A stretch of 64,000 nt of DNA from Selaginella tamariscina (taxonomy: Eukaryota > Streptophyta > Lycopodiopsida > Selaginellales > Selaginellaceae): the NCBI GenBank assembly GCA_003024785.1, contig PUQB01000098.1, positions 398,572 to 462,571 of the forward strand, read 5' to 3'. Both the position numbers and the translations under genes were made by a program. The notes beneath the pieces were generated by a model, which saw only the letters and a program-made list of their open reading frames with translations, was not told the origin of the DNA and ran no database searches. The stretch's first letter is position 1, and every line of letters begins with the position of its first letter. Shown here in pieces: positions 35,937-48,003 of the stretch.

Positions 35937-35960
35937 CACGAGTGCACTTAGTGTAAATTA
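35937..35960 (+). repeat. Left terminal inverted repeat
   Basis: CACG, then AGTGCACTTAGTGTAAATTA; pairs with 40966-40992. Confidence 0.9.
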
Positions 35961-36107
35961 TTTTTCTAGGGTACATGCACTCAAGGGGTTAAAAAACCTT
36001 AGTAAGATACGCGTACATATACAGGATTTGTGTGTAAAATATTAAGTATACTTAGGGTTACTGTGGATCTTAGAGCAGGGATCTACTATTAGGGTGGGGT
36101 AGACCTC

Positions 36108-39100
36108 ATGGCTACAAAAGACATTATGGTTTTCCTACAAGAGAATGGGAGCCAAAAGAAAATTGGAATGCTCAAGGTATTACCCACATTGACATTTAAG
36201 GAGTTACGGAAGGAAATAGAAGAGATTTGGAGGACATTCTTCCAAAGAAATGGGTGTTTATAAATGTAGCTGAAGGCATAGAAATTAGAAACAAACAAGA
36301 GGCAAAATGGGAATTTACAGGGAAAGATGTTTGTATCAAAGCTATTCTTGAGAAACTTGAGAAGCCAAGTGATGATGTAAACCCAATAGAAGATGAAAGA
36401 TGAAGATCATAATGAAATTAAGCCCATCGTTAAGGTATGTTTCCATAAATAATTTGAATTTTAAATAATTTATTTTTTTTTTCTTAGGTTGAGCATATTG
36501 AGAATTCTTGGCCTAGAATGTGGAGCAAGAATGTTGGTGCTTTAGGAAAATGCTGGATTAGAGATGTTTTAGCAGCAAAGAGCAAACTAGCATTGTAGCA
36601 GCGCATGGACAGGTTTGAGCCTGCAAGTAAGGATGTTCGATAAATGCAAGTTTTTCATATGGTGCCAAAAGTTACTGGGATCTACTGAGGGAGAATCCAC
36701 TCGAGATACATTAAAGAATTTCATATCCTCACATCTCAAGTCAAAAACATATGAAATGCTTAGCAAAGAGCTCAAGAACCAATGTTCCTATGTCTGATTG
36801 CATGGACTCTTCTGAGGCATCTTCGAGTGAAATAAATAGGAAGTTGGTTGAAGACTCAATGAAAGAAGTGATAGATCTTTGTGAGCAATTACATTGTGAA
36901 TTTGTTTTTTGGGAGAGCATGATTTTGAAAGTGAAGATTCGGTGCACATTTGATAATAGCCTCATTTCATTATATCCATATAAAGGTAAGTTTTATTTTG
37001 TTTTATTATAAACTTTATTTTTGATTTATTATAAATGTGTAATATTTTATAATTGCAGGTTCATGTGCAACAATATCAAGAACACATTGTTAGTCGTATG
37101 CATCTCAATGCTATTGTAAGAAAGAGAATGAAAATAGTGGTCGGAGGGGAAACGTAAAGCAGATCTTGCTTTAGCTGGTCAGCCTTCAAAACTCGCTTGT
37201 ACTGATGGAAACCAGCAAGGCCTTAACCATTATTTTCCTATAATAAGTATTTCTTTTAAAGTTTATATATGGCTACTACTTTAATATTACTTTGTTTATA
37301 AATTTATATGTAACTGCTATAACATTTAATATTACAGGTGGTGTGCCCAATGTTGAGAGTGATTCAAGCAGTAAGTGATACGCTTCACTCACATTTACTT
37401 TCTATACATTATATCACTTGCTAGCTTGCTCAAATCATTGTACTGAATGATGAGACCTATAAATTATTTTAATTCTGCTTAAATTTTAAAACAGCATTTT
37501 GTATGATGGCATGTAAATATCTATGTATGTATATATACATATGATTTTATTTCTATATTTCAGGGTGTGAGTTAGTGAAGAACCTATGCTGGGGTTATTG
37601 GCAAACTCATTATAGATATAATAAAAAGCTTGTGGATTTGAAGGGCTTCCTTCATGACAGCAAGAGCGGGTTGAATTGGTTTCCTGAGCCATATGTTGTA
37701 GACATAGTCACATATAGAGGACAAGAGGTGAAGATAGAAGGCACATTTCGGCACAAAAAATGCATTCGGATCTCAACAGGAGTGTTTGAAAACCTTCAAT
37801 GTAGTTACTGTGTGACCAAAGGAAAATGACTTTAGAATGCGGGTTTATAGGCATGAACTTGCAGTAACTTCAGGAAGACTTGGTCGAGGTAGCAGGACAT
37901 CTGGAGAAGGAACTAGGCTTAGTTGGCTTTCAAGTCGAGAGTTATTGAACCAATGCAAGTTTGGTGCTAGTGAGCTTCGACGATACAAAAAGCTAGTGCT
38001 TTATCAAAGGATGCGGATTACTGCTCTTTCAATGACATCAAGAAATATTACAGATGCTTTGGGAGAGAACTTGTGTAGAGGTGATGTTCGCAAGTTTTGT
38101 AGGGATATAGTAGAGGCACATGATCATGGAAAATTTGAAGGTCTTCCAGCTCTATGGGCTTTCTTGACAGATATTGCTCAGAATATTAGGCGTCCAAACA
38201 GTGGTAAACGTTGGAGTGTAGAGACTAAGGATATGTTTGAGGCTGTGAGGATTTTTGGAGGTGCTCGGATGCACAACTTTTTAGCTTTGAACTTTGGCAG
38301 TCTATCCATGGATACAACAAAGATCCATGCGTAAGACATTGCGATATGTTGTTGGTTTTAGTGAGGAGCTTTTTAGCCAGCTTGCCGATATTTACAGGGT
38401 CTACACAAAAAGATTCATCTTATGGGAGGAGTTCCTGTTCAGATATCTGAAGATGAAACTCAAATTAAAAGATGTGTCCGCTGGATTCCACATCAAGATG
38501 CATTGGTCGGTTTTTGTGGCAAGCTTGAAAATCATGTTTGCCAACCAGATTTTAAAGTGGTGGTAGGCAGTGGTGAAGAAGGCTTCAACACTATTACACA
38601 TGTAAGTTGTTATTTGGTTTAATATAGTTTATTGTAATAAATTTACATATTTATGTGTAGGCTTTTGAGACATGTCAGATGGCAAGCTATGCAAGAGTTC
38701 TCATGATTAATCCACTGGTGGAAAATGTGCCTCGCTTAACTTTGATGATTCAGTTGACATGCAACCGGTTTACACATAGAGAGGTTCGACAACAATGGCA
38801 AATGCTAGAAGACATGTGGAAAACAAGATTGGAAGGTGCTCTTGGACCAGTGGTTGGACATGCCTCTGACGGAGATGGTCGACGTAGAAAAAATGTTGGA
38901 GGACTATAGTAAGGTGAAAGCTAATCCATTCAAGGTTGATTGGAGTGGTTGGGTTTTTACAGCGACGCGGAGAGCAGATGGTTGGGTAGAAGGCTTGCAT
39001 GACCAGATTTTCCACATAATGGAAAGAAATTAGTCAACCCTTTGGATTCTGCTGCTAAGAGATTGGTCATCGGAGATTTCTTAGTGACGTTGAACCACAT

Positions 39101-40825
39101 ATGGCTGGTGCATGAAGTTTTCCCTCGACAAGAACATGAACTGCAAAAGGGTGATGTAGAGAGAAAGGATAGACAAAATTGGGCTGCAGCACAACGTTTA
39201 TGCTCACGTAAAGTTCAATGTTGTTTGCGAGCAGCTCGAGAACGTGAAGATTGTAAGCGAGAAGCCACACAAGGCACAGAAGTGTATCTCTCTGCAGCAT
39301 CTCTTTACTTTGACATTTTTCTTTCTCCAACAAAAAGTTTAGCAGAGCGAGTAAAAGCTGCAAGCACAGTCAGTTTCTTTTTCAGGTACTTTTAAAGTTC
39401 ATAATTTTTTTCTTTATAATTTTAACTCTTTTAGTTAGACTTTGGCGCCTTTGGATTGTTCACTCTACCAACCTTCAGTTGAAGGAAAACTTCATAAGTA
39501 ATGAGGCCTTTTTGGATATCGAGATCTCTTGTCATTACGTTGTTCTCTTGATCAAGCTTTTCAGGGAAAAACTTCCAGGAGTTCCAGTACCTCTTTGGCT
39601 ATCAGGATCAGATTGCTGTGAAAATTTCTTCAGCAAAGTAGGAGGCATGGTGCGAAATGAGCGTGCGTATGATGGTGTTGATTTACTTGACACAGCTGGA
39701 TGTATGAACCGGTTGAGTGAGATCAAAAGTTCTGGTACGTTAAACTTTCCTATTGCACATAAGAAACAGGAAGCTATTTGGTCACATTTAGAGACAAAAG
39801 ATAGTAATGTTGTTGTGGATTTAGCAAATTTCCAAGGTCTAGAAACAGATGATCAGCTAGTAGCAGTTCTCAAAGATGGATTGGCAGAGGCACAAAAAAT
39901 GCTTGCAATAGTTGGAGTGTCAACTGATAAAGACTGGTGGGAATGTCCATGGGCCTTTGAAGACTTTTACAAGACTACTTTACAACTAGTTTACAAACTT
40001 TTATTGGTGATGAAGCGATGATCCTGAGATGGAAAGTGAGCCAGTTATAACAAATCAAGACGAGGATGAGACTTTAGCATCGACATTGGAGTTAAGGCAT
40101 ACGTTTGATATGATGCTAGATCAAGAAGAGAAAACAGGACAAGTTCAAAAGGCTACACAATACGTTGAACTTGATTCAAAGAAAATTGCTAAGAGCACTC
40201 TTGTTTCTCACCTCAACGGCAGTCCTTTCTTTTCAAAAGATAGGTTGACAAAAGTGAAAGCAAGTGTGTACGATAGTGGCCAAATGGAGAGGATTAAAAC
40301 ACAAACTTCAGTTTCATATGGTACAGATATTGCAGTGTTTTACGAGGGTAGGAACTGGTATATTGGGAGGATTTTAAAGATGTCTAGGAAAGTGGGAACT
40401 CTTGGAGGGAGACTAGAGAGCTTGTGGATTTGAGTGATAGGCCATCATATCCAATCCGTCTCAATCTTCGATGGTATCAAAAGGATGAACAATCTGGAGA
40501 GTGGACATATGACTTAGTAGATCATGCAACTGTTTTACTTGACAATGTCATATCAATTGTCAACTTGACGTTTCAACCACAAACTGGAAAATACACTTTG
40601 AACCACATGATGCACAACAAGTTGAATTATTCTGCAGAAACTTTATTGATGACAAGAGATTAACTGGTAAGCTTCTTGGCCCATGTACATTTGACATGTA
40701 ACTTTAACTTGTATAGTTCCACAAGTTGCTACCAATTCAACTGCTGGGAGAGCTCAAGGTAGAGGCAAAGGCAGGGTAGAGGCAGGAATAGGACGCGTGG
40801 GAGAAGTAGAGGTGGATCTACTTAA
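36108..40825 (+). pseudogene. Multi-exon DDE/D-type transposase of the 35.9-41.0 kb element
   Basis: Predicted exons are 36108-36434, 36488-36985, 37059-37246, 37338-37370, 37564-38600, 38661-39385, 39439-40666 and 40717-40825, with GT-AG introns of 50-91 nt plus one of about 193 nt. The N-terminus is MATKDIMVFLQENGSQKKIG. About 37750-37850 has a Cys/His cluster (HKKC..CSYC..RHE), possibly zinc-binding. Candidate catalytic acids are D at 38452 (EDETQIKRCVRW..ALVGFCG), D at 38868 (GHASDGDGRRR), and D or E at 39611-39622 (GSDCCENFFSKVGG). The splice 39385/39439 restores FFFRLWRLW, supporting the intron. About 40300-40600 resembles a BAH or Tudor-like module (DIAVFYEGRNWYIGRI, LRWYQKDEQSG), and the end is Gly/Arg-rich with a stop at 40823. 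One-base shifts are seen near 37827, 38890, 39006 and in the last exon, and the first exon also changes frame, so this copy is inactive. It shows no stop in most long blocks, so decay is moderate. Confidence 0.8.
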
Positions 40826-40965
40826 AGGGTTATTATTTCCTTATTTATTTGGGTATTTTCACCCTTAGGAGTAAGATTTGTCTTGTGTAATTTTCTGGTA
40901 TACTAAGGGTTTAAAGTAGAACTTTTATGGTATACTTAGGGCTAAAAGCTACAACGTGTCCAGGA

Positions 40966-40992
40966 TAAATTATACTAAGTGCACTCCCCGTG
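40966..40992 (-). repeat. Right terminal inverted repeat
   Basis: Plus strand TAAATTATACTAAGTGCACT then CCCCGTG; the reverse complement matches 35937-35960 apart from GGG inserted after CACG and two changes. Confidence 0.9.
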
Positions 40993-41000
40993 AGTGCAAT
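40993..41000. repeat. Right 8-bp target duplication
   Basis: AGTGCAAT, identical to 35929-35936. Confidence 0.93.
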
Positions 41001-41658
41001 ATGTACTTCAAATTTGTAAGTACTAAGAGTACTAAAATGTATTTAAATATACGTCAACTTCGATCGCATCCTGTTAGCATTAGATATTTGTTTTGTTTAT
41101 TATTGTTAGAAGTCAAATGTGCATATACATCTGTAATTTAAAACACACACACACACACACACACGCGCATACACACATGTTATTCATTGCTTTATATGTG
41201 GTCAGTGTTGCTAGCCAAATCCCATAACGCGGACTTACTTCTTAACAACTTAGGCTTAAACTTTTACTTGAATGGGTAACTCTGTAACTTTCATCAAACG
41301 GTGCTATAGTCATGCATTAGAGTGCGTGCGTGCGTGTGTGAGAGAGAGAGAGAGACACGATATAAGTTTACAAAGCGAAAGACTGGTGTCACTTATGAAT
41401 GAGTGAAATAGTTAGAGGCTAACCTTAACAAGGGTAAAGAGTTAATTGCCTATGGATAAAATGGGGAAAGTTAAAACTACTTCAGTAAATAAAATAAAAG
41501 AAACACTAAAATGAAAAACCGAAGAAAGGATAAGTTTGGTAAACAGTGTCTAGATTGGTGGTCGATTTTGGCTTCTCTCAGCACCTTTCAGCAGGTGGGT
41601 CTATATACATTCTCTCTCTAAACATATAAAGTCTATAGGGGATACCTAGGATTGACGT

Positions 41659-41693
<35 letters not shown>

Positions 41694-42594
41694 TTATACG
41701 AGTCTATTTCTTCTTTATGTAATAATTATAATGTTAAATGCATACATATATATTTATTTAAGTTATCTTTCGTGTGTATATACATATTTTAGCATATCAC
41801 ATCACAGATGTCTGCATTTAATCATCAGTTAAACAGTGTAGATGTGATCATATATTGGCTTATAGGTTTCACTTGAGTAGGTCTTCGTATTCTGTCATAT
41901 TAGATGTATGCATAGATGACATAATGTCTTTCTAACACAATTATACAGAGACTAGTTATATATAAAAGCATCTGAAGTCAATACATGATAAGATCTAAGT
42001 TATATCAGCGCAGGTTCATATATGATTCAAACCACAATGTTATAGTGAATATATGTACGCTTTTCCTGTCTCTCTCTCTCTCTCTCTACATAAATATATA
42101 TATATATAATGAATAAGTGTTAATTGTTGGGATAATTTCAGATGTTGATCTCAAAGAGCGAGTACGACGATTCAGGACTGATTGTGCACAGGAAGTGCTT
42201 CTAACCGTCGGATTAAGTGATGAAATTTTTTATGATTTGAGATGAGCCTTGCTGAGGCTAATGTGGTTTGAATTTTTCATTTCCAGTTTTCTTTCTTTTT
42301 TTTTCCTCTTATATTTTTTATTTTTAATATGTTTTTAGAAGGGGTTGTATAGAGGGAAGTCTGCATTTTATGGGTAGAGTTTTAAGTAGTAGTAGTAAGA
42401 CATATATAAAACAACCTTATTTAGTAATTCTATGCACACACACAGATTTAATACACTCCAAACATATGTGTGTGTGTGTGTGTGTTTGTGAAACATATAT
42501 TTTCCTGAGGTTGTATAAGTTTATGATGTATACGTATGCATGCATGCATACCAGAATACATGTACTATTTAGATATTTAGTTTTATAACAAAAA
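41001..42594 (-). other. Upstream region of germin unit 3
   Basis: Continues the germin unit interrupted by the transposon. It matches 44226-46480 and, inverted, 12300-14600. It lacks the part equivalent to about 12490-13170 of unit 1, so an internal deletion distinguishes it. It ends at about 42580-42595, where the 3' flank of unit 2 begins: the tandem junction of units 3 and 2. It contains the actin exon copy 3 and CA, GA and TA tracts. Confidence 0.85.
42142..42204 (+). pseudogene. Orphan actin terminal exon (copy 3)
   Basis: After TTTCAG it reads MLISKSEYDDSGLIVHRK then CF and a stop: the actin C-terminus with two substitutions at the start and one codon lost (in frame). The acceptor is retained. 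Confidence 0.88.
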
Positions 42595-43457
42595 TAAAAT
42601 CAATGTTGTATAAGTAGATTTCAATCAAATATTTTAAAACTGGAAACACAACTGATGTGGCAATCGGTATTTCTAAATAAATTTGGAATTTAATTTTAAT
42701 TTCTAGTTAAATTCAATATGAAAATATTAGTATATATAAGAAAACATTCGTTTGCGGTTATATCATATTTTATAATATAATACGTCATTTATTTTATGTG
42801 ATATTCATTTTCATTATTCTTTCTGTTGAAGATCTCTCTCACACATACTCACAGGCACAGAGGCTGTATAGTTATGTGTATAGATAAATTCTGTGTATGA
42901 AAGTATACGCGGATGCAATGTAAGAAAGTATAAGAATTTATGTTTTAGTATATATATATATATATGCATATCTGTGTATATATTTACAAAATATATAATT
43001 GACTATGAATTTTTAACAGGTTAAATCTATATATTTTAAACGATGTTAATAACGAGTACACACACATCTCATGCAGTACTTTATTATATTTGTATAAGGC
43101 ACACTAACTATTAGTAAAGAGTTAAACATCTAAATATAGTTAACTTTCTAATACTCTCAGGTTTACCATTGCTATGCTTGTTAATGTGATTCAGTTTTGA
43201 TTAAACTTAACTCTTATATTTGAGAATATTCATCTTGTAACACGGATATCTATCTATCTATCTATATGTGTGTGTATGGTCTGTGTAGTATTTTAACGAA
43301 AAATTTCATCAACTACGTTATTATATGTTGTTATATATATTATCGTATGTTCTATTGTATGTTCTATTATATGATATTTATAACGTAACCGTGTGTGCTT
43401 ACTGAGCGGAAGTATTTGTATAGTATTGTATTTATAAAGTGTATTCTACTATGAAAC
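42595..43457 (-). other. 3' flank of germin unit 2
   Basis: Matches 15350-16310 inverted. The long TA tract of unit 1 is almost absent here, showing rapid microsatellite change. No gene. Confidence 0.8.
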
Positions 43458-44109
43458 TTATGTCTGTCCAATGAGGCTTCTGAGACTCTGGAGAGCAGTC
43501 TGGTTGATCTGGAATGCTTTCAGAAGGACATCGTCGGGGATCGGAGGGTTAGAAGCGAAGAGAGCCTTGGAGGCCCGAGAAGTTCCTGGGTTCTGGCTGT
43601 TGAATCCAGCAAACGCAACCGCAGAATCGTTCCCGGTGTTTATCTGGAAGTGGATCAAGCCCATGGGAATCACAAACATCTCACCAGCGGAACGGTCGTT
43701 GCAAGCAGCGTGTGGTTATTCGTTGAAATGAACCCGCAGAGGAGTTGGCCTTGGAGGACATAGAGAAGCTCGGTACCGCGGGGGTGTACGTGTGGTGGGT
43801 TAGTACCGCCGGGTGCGTAGTCGAGACGGGCAAACCCTACTCCAAGAGCGTTGAGACCCGGAAGCTGTTCACGTTGGCATTCAGCACGGCGAATCCCAGT
43901 TTGTTGCTGGTGTTTCCTGCGTTCTTGAGAAAGCTCGATTTGAAATCTTCTCCACTCACAGCTACTTCTGCCTTGCATACCTTGCCGTTGATGGTCATGG
44001 AGCTTGTGTTATCCGCGATGCAAAAGTCCTGCAGCGTGTCGGGATCTGCTCCATTTACAAACACTGCAAACGTGAGAAGAAGGGAGATGAATTCTGCATA
44101 CTGAGCCAT
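43458..44109 (-). pseudogene. Germin-like protein, copy 2, frame-disrupted
   Basis: Minus strand from the ATG at 44109: MAQYAEFISLLLTFAVFVNG, then DPDTLQDFC and the Cys pair as in unit 1. One base is missing near 43862 (after NANVNSF) and one near 43693 (before the [10 protein letters not shown] block), so the cupin boxes fall in different frames although [15 protein letters not shown] and [13 protein letters not shown] are both preserved. The end, SLRSLIGQT and stop, is intact. Otherwise very close to 14696-15349, so decay is recent or the two offsets are sequence errors. Confidence 0.9.
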
Positions 44110-44217
44110 TGACAACAATCGAATATTCATATAAGGGAAACTATATAGTAATCCAAAAAGAGATTGTGTGTGCATATAATACACACACAAGATTCTGAAG
44201 AGAATGTATTAAATAAG

Positions 44218-44225
44218 AGTGCAAT
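44218..44225. other. Paralogous empty site of the DNA transposon
   Basis: A single AGTGCAAT in AAATAAGAGTGCAATATG, the uninterrupted form of the sequence split by the element in unit 3. Confidence 0.92.
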
Positions 44226-45310
44226 ATGTACTTCAAATTTGTAAGTACTAAGAGTACTAAAATGTATTTAATTATATGTCAACTTTGATCGCATCCTGTT
44301 AGCATTAGATATTTGTTTTGTTTATTATTGTTAGAAGTCAAATGTGCATATACATCTGTAATTTAAAACACACACACACACGCATACACACATGTTATTC
44401 ATTGCTTTATATGTGCTAGCCAAATCCCATAACGCGGACTTACTTCTTAACAACTTAGGCTTAAACTTTTACTTGAATGGGTAACTCTGTAACTTTCATC
44501 AAACGGTGCTATAGTCATGCATTAGAGTGCGTGCGTGCGTGCGTGTGTGTGTGTGAGAGAGAGACACGATATAAGTTTACAAAGTGAAAGACTGGTGTCA
44601 CTTATGAATGAGAGAATTTACTTGGTGACCAGTTACCTAAGACTAACCTTAACAAGGGTAAAGAGTTAATTGCCTATGGATAAAATGGGGAAAGTTAAAA
44701 CTACTTCAGCAAATAAAATAAAAGAAACACTAAAATGAAAACCGAAGAAAGGATAAGTTTGGTAAACAGTGTCTAGATTGGTGGGTCGATTTTGCAGCAC
44801 CTTTCAGCAGGTGGGTCTATATACATTCTCTCTCTAAACATAAAAGTCTATAGGGGATACCTAGGATTGACGTTGTGTATATATATATGTATTATATGAG
44901 TCTATTTCTTCTTTATGTAATAATATAATGTTAAATGCATACATATATATTTATATAAGTTATCTTTCGTGTGTATATACATATTTTAGCATATCACATC
45001 ACAGATGTCTGCATTTAATCCTCAGTTAAACAGTGTAGATGTGATCATATATTGGTTTATAGGTTTCACTTGAGTAGGTCTTCGTATTCTGTCGTATTAG
45101 ATGTGTATGCATAGATGACATAATGTCTTTCTAACACAATATATACAGACACTAGTTATTGTTTGTGTATATAAAAGCATCTGAAGTCAATACATGATAA
45201 GATCTAAGTTATATCAGTGCAGGTTCATATATGATTCAAACCACAATGTTATAGTGAATATATGTATATATATATGTACGCTTTGCTGTGTATATGTGTA
45301 TGTGTGTGTG

Positions 45311-45315
<5 letters not shown>

Positions 45316-45386
<71 letters not shown>
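45316..45386. repeat. (TC)n(TA)n microsatellite
   Basis: A TC tract of about 17 units runs into a TA tract; counterpart of 13493-13554 in unit 1. Confidence 0.9.
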
Positions 45387-45388
<2 letters not shown>

Positions 45389-45419
45389 GAATAAGTGTTA
45401 ATTGTTGGGATAATTTCAG

Positions 45420-45485
45420 ATGTGAATCGCAAAGAGCGAATACGACGACTCAGGACCGTCGATTGTGCACAGGAAGTGCTTCTAA
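45420..45485 (+). pseudogene. Orphan actin terminal exon (copy 2)
   Basis: Same 22 codons as copy 1, but the Trp codon is TGA here: M-stop-IAKSEYDDSGPSIVHR then KCF and stop. The AG acceptor is retained. Confidence 0.88.
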
Positions 45486-47099
45486 CCGTCGGATTAAGCA
45501 AAAGATAAGTGATGAAATTTTTTATGATTTGGTGGAATTTGAAATGAGCCTTTCTCAGGCTAATGTGGTTTGAATTTTTCATTTCCAGTTTTCTTTCTTT
45601 TTGTTTCCTCTTATATTTTTATTTTTAGTATGTTTTTAGAAGGGGTTGTAAAAATATACATAGAGGGAAGTCTGCATTTCATGGGTAGAGTTTTAAGTAA
45701 AAGACACTTAATTGTCTGGCATTTATTTCTCTTGTTAATGAAGTTTACTGTCGCGTTAATATACGTATCAGACGATTCTATGTATGTGTTATGTATATGT
45801 ATATATATTATGTTGTGCAACTGCATATATGTGTAGAATACACCGGTGTCATGTATAATCAATAGTATTACATATATACTTTTGGCATCTCTCTTCTTGC
45901 TTGCTTAACTTATTGTATGACAGACATGCATGAACTTTTTCATCTACACCCAACATATACTTATAAACAAGATGTAGTATAATGTAATATTAGTATCTGT
46001 AACGTAGAATGTAAGGGTGTATATATATCTTTGTACAACGTTTACACATATGGATGATATGTAGAATGACTACATAGAGGTGGTCTATGTCTTGATTACA
46101 TACTATGAATTATATTAACAGATGAGCTTCAAAATAGATACACACAAGGTACGTACGTATGTGTGTATGTGTGTGGTTTAATAATATTGAAGTTAAAATA
46201 GCTAAATATAAATAAATATATATAATATATAGAGAGAGAGACGTGCATTATATATAAAGACAAATATATGTGCGTGTCCGTGCGTGCATATAGATGTGTA
46301 TATTTTAAGCTAGTTATTTAATAAAGAGGCTCAATTTCACTTGTTTTCATTAAAGAATATCGACAACAGTTATTCACTTTCAATATTTTATCTTTTAGTA
46401 GTAGTAAGACATAAATTCTACGTACACACATAGAGTTAATACACTCCAAACATGTGTGTGTTTGTGAAACATATATATTTATGCACGTTGTAACTAAAAT
46501 GGGCATGATACATGAAAATTGGAATATGAAATAAATTACTAATTAATACTTAAGTTTTAATTATTAATTAATTATTTAATAAATATATAATTAAGCCTTA
46601 AATATTAATTAATTAACAAATTAATCCTTCATTAGCCTTACTTAGTAAGGAATATTCCTAAAATATCTTAGAATATTTGTATTATTCTTCATTGTAAAAT
46701 ATTTTAATAATTAAAAAATATTTATCAAACATAATTACAAATGAAACCATTTCCTTATCAACTTATTAATCTATTTGTAAATATTTTTTCCTTAACCATA
46801 CATAGAAATCTACTCATTTTGTCTAAGTCATTACTCTCTGGATTAATTAAATTATTTTAGTTAATATCGTTATGTTGTTGCCATCACCTAACACTTCATA
46901 AATGCAGTTAAGAATTGTCATCCTTGTTAATATATAAGCTGTAATAAGAACATGAGTGCATAAAGGCTTATTTAAAAAATGACGTTTCTTAATAATAATA
47001 TGTAGAGTGCCTGGTTCTTTTTTTTAATTTAAAAATTCACAATCATGAGAAAGAAAAACATCAAAATATGTTTTATATAGTAGATATTGATCACAAAAG

Positions 47100-48003
47100 T
47101 TTTCAAGATTCTTCTTTCTGAGGCATGTATTCAAGCTCATTCATGGTATTAATATTAAAATATGGATTGAAAGTGATTGGATGGATATAAGCAATGTTTT
47201 GGTTGAGCATAACCTTTTAAGGAGAGTCGTCTACCACTAAGATATGTTTTCATTATCCTTAACTAATTGATTTCTAAATGAAGCCCAATTAATTTTTCAT
47301 TCTTAAAAGAAGTAGCACTTGTTTTCCTTTCTTATATCATTAAATTTAAAAGGTTTATAACATATTCGCTGGTCAAAAATCCAATATTACGAATCACCTC
47401 TTTTCAACACTACAATGTTTGTAAAACAAATTCAACAGTAGTGTCAAGTTGTGAATTTGCATGCATGACCAAATCCTCATAAGTACACCCATCTCTTTAA
47501 GCTTTTGAAAAAAACGGTCCAACCTTAGACAAAAATATATCATATCGAAATTTACTATAACAACGAATGAAATCTCCTTGTTTAATTTCTTTTTCTCTGT
47601 CCTCACGCCTTTGTCGATGAAGCAAAACACCATTACATCCAACAACACAATATGACCATGACAAGGGGCAACGTTGCCTCTTGAATGCTTTGCAACTCAC
47701 TTGTTTAGTCCCTTTCACATTTATCTTTTGGCGCTATATTGTTGCCCCTTTATCATTTACTTGTACATCATCCTCAGATATTACAAGCGTTGAAGAAAGT
47801 GATTTAGGAATTAAAGACAATAGAAATGGTGATGCAGAACCTGAAGTGGTCCCTATAGTAAGGATATTTTGAGTTGCATTATTATTCATTTCCTACATGA
47901 ACTTTGTCATTCTGACATGTGGCACAAGAAATTTTTGCCAAACCCCTCTCTTACCTCATGATACTATTAAAATCCATGTTCTCAATTATTTCATTACATC
48001 TAC
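47100..48003 (-). pseudogene. FCP1-like phosphatase domain gene, inverted copy
   Basis: The minus strand shows VMVFCFIDKGVRT-frame sequence equivalent to the Asp-box region of the left copy, RFFQKLKEMGVLMRIW, and around 47230-47150 HILVVDDSP and MLNQNIAYIHPITF. It has its own small indels and stops (for example near 47400 and 47650) that differ from those of 3396-4469, so the two copies decayed separately after duplication. Confidence 0.7.

Larger units (their letters stand above)
35937..40992 (+). mobile_element. DNA transposon with 8-bp TSD, superfamily unresolved
   Basis: A 5056-bp element inserted about 110 bp upstream of the germin unit 3 start codon. Left end CACGAGTGCACTTAGTGTAA and right end (reverse complement) CACGGGGAGTGCACTTAGT form a terminal inverted repeat of about 24 bp with one 3-nt gap. 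The 8-bp target duplication is AGTGCAAT. Subterminal words GTATACTTAGGG (about 36047, 40930) and GTATACTAAGGG (about 40899) occur near both ends. It carries one multi-exon transposase gene in + orientation. CA-starting ends with 8-bp duplications are known from hAT, P and Zisupton-type elements; the transposase does not match any of these obviously to me. Confidence 0.92.
44110..46482 (-). other. Upstream region of germin unit 2
   Basis: Matches 12400-14690 inverted. Contains the unoccupied transposon target AGTGCAAT at 44218-44225, CA/GT tracts near 44365 and 44530, and actin exon copy 2. No other gene seen. Confidence 0.85.

Noticed and set aside
35937-40992. Assignment of the transposon to the KDZ or hAT superfamily
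   Set aside because: TSD length fits, but I could not see the diagnostic motifs of either family, so the superfamily is left open.
44110-45419. Further actin exons upstream of the orphan terminal exon
   Set aside because: The stretch contains only AT-rich and microsatellite DNA and the germin leader; no actin-like reading was found in any frame.
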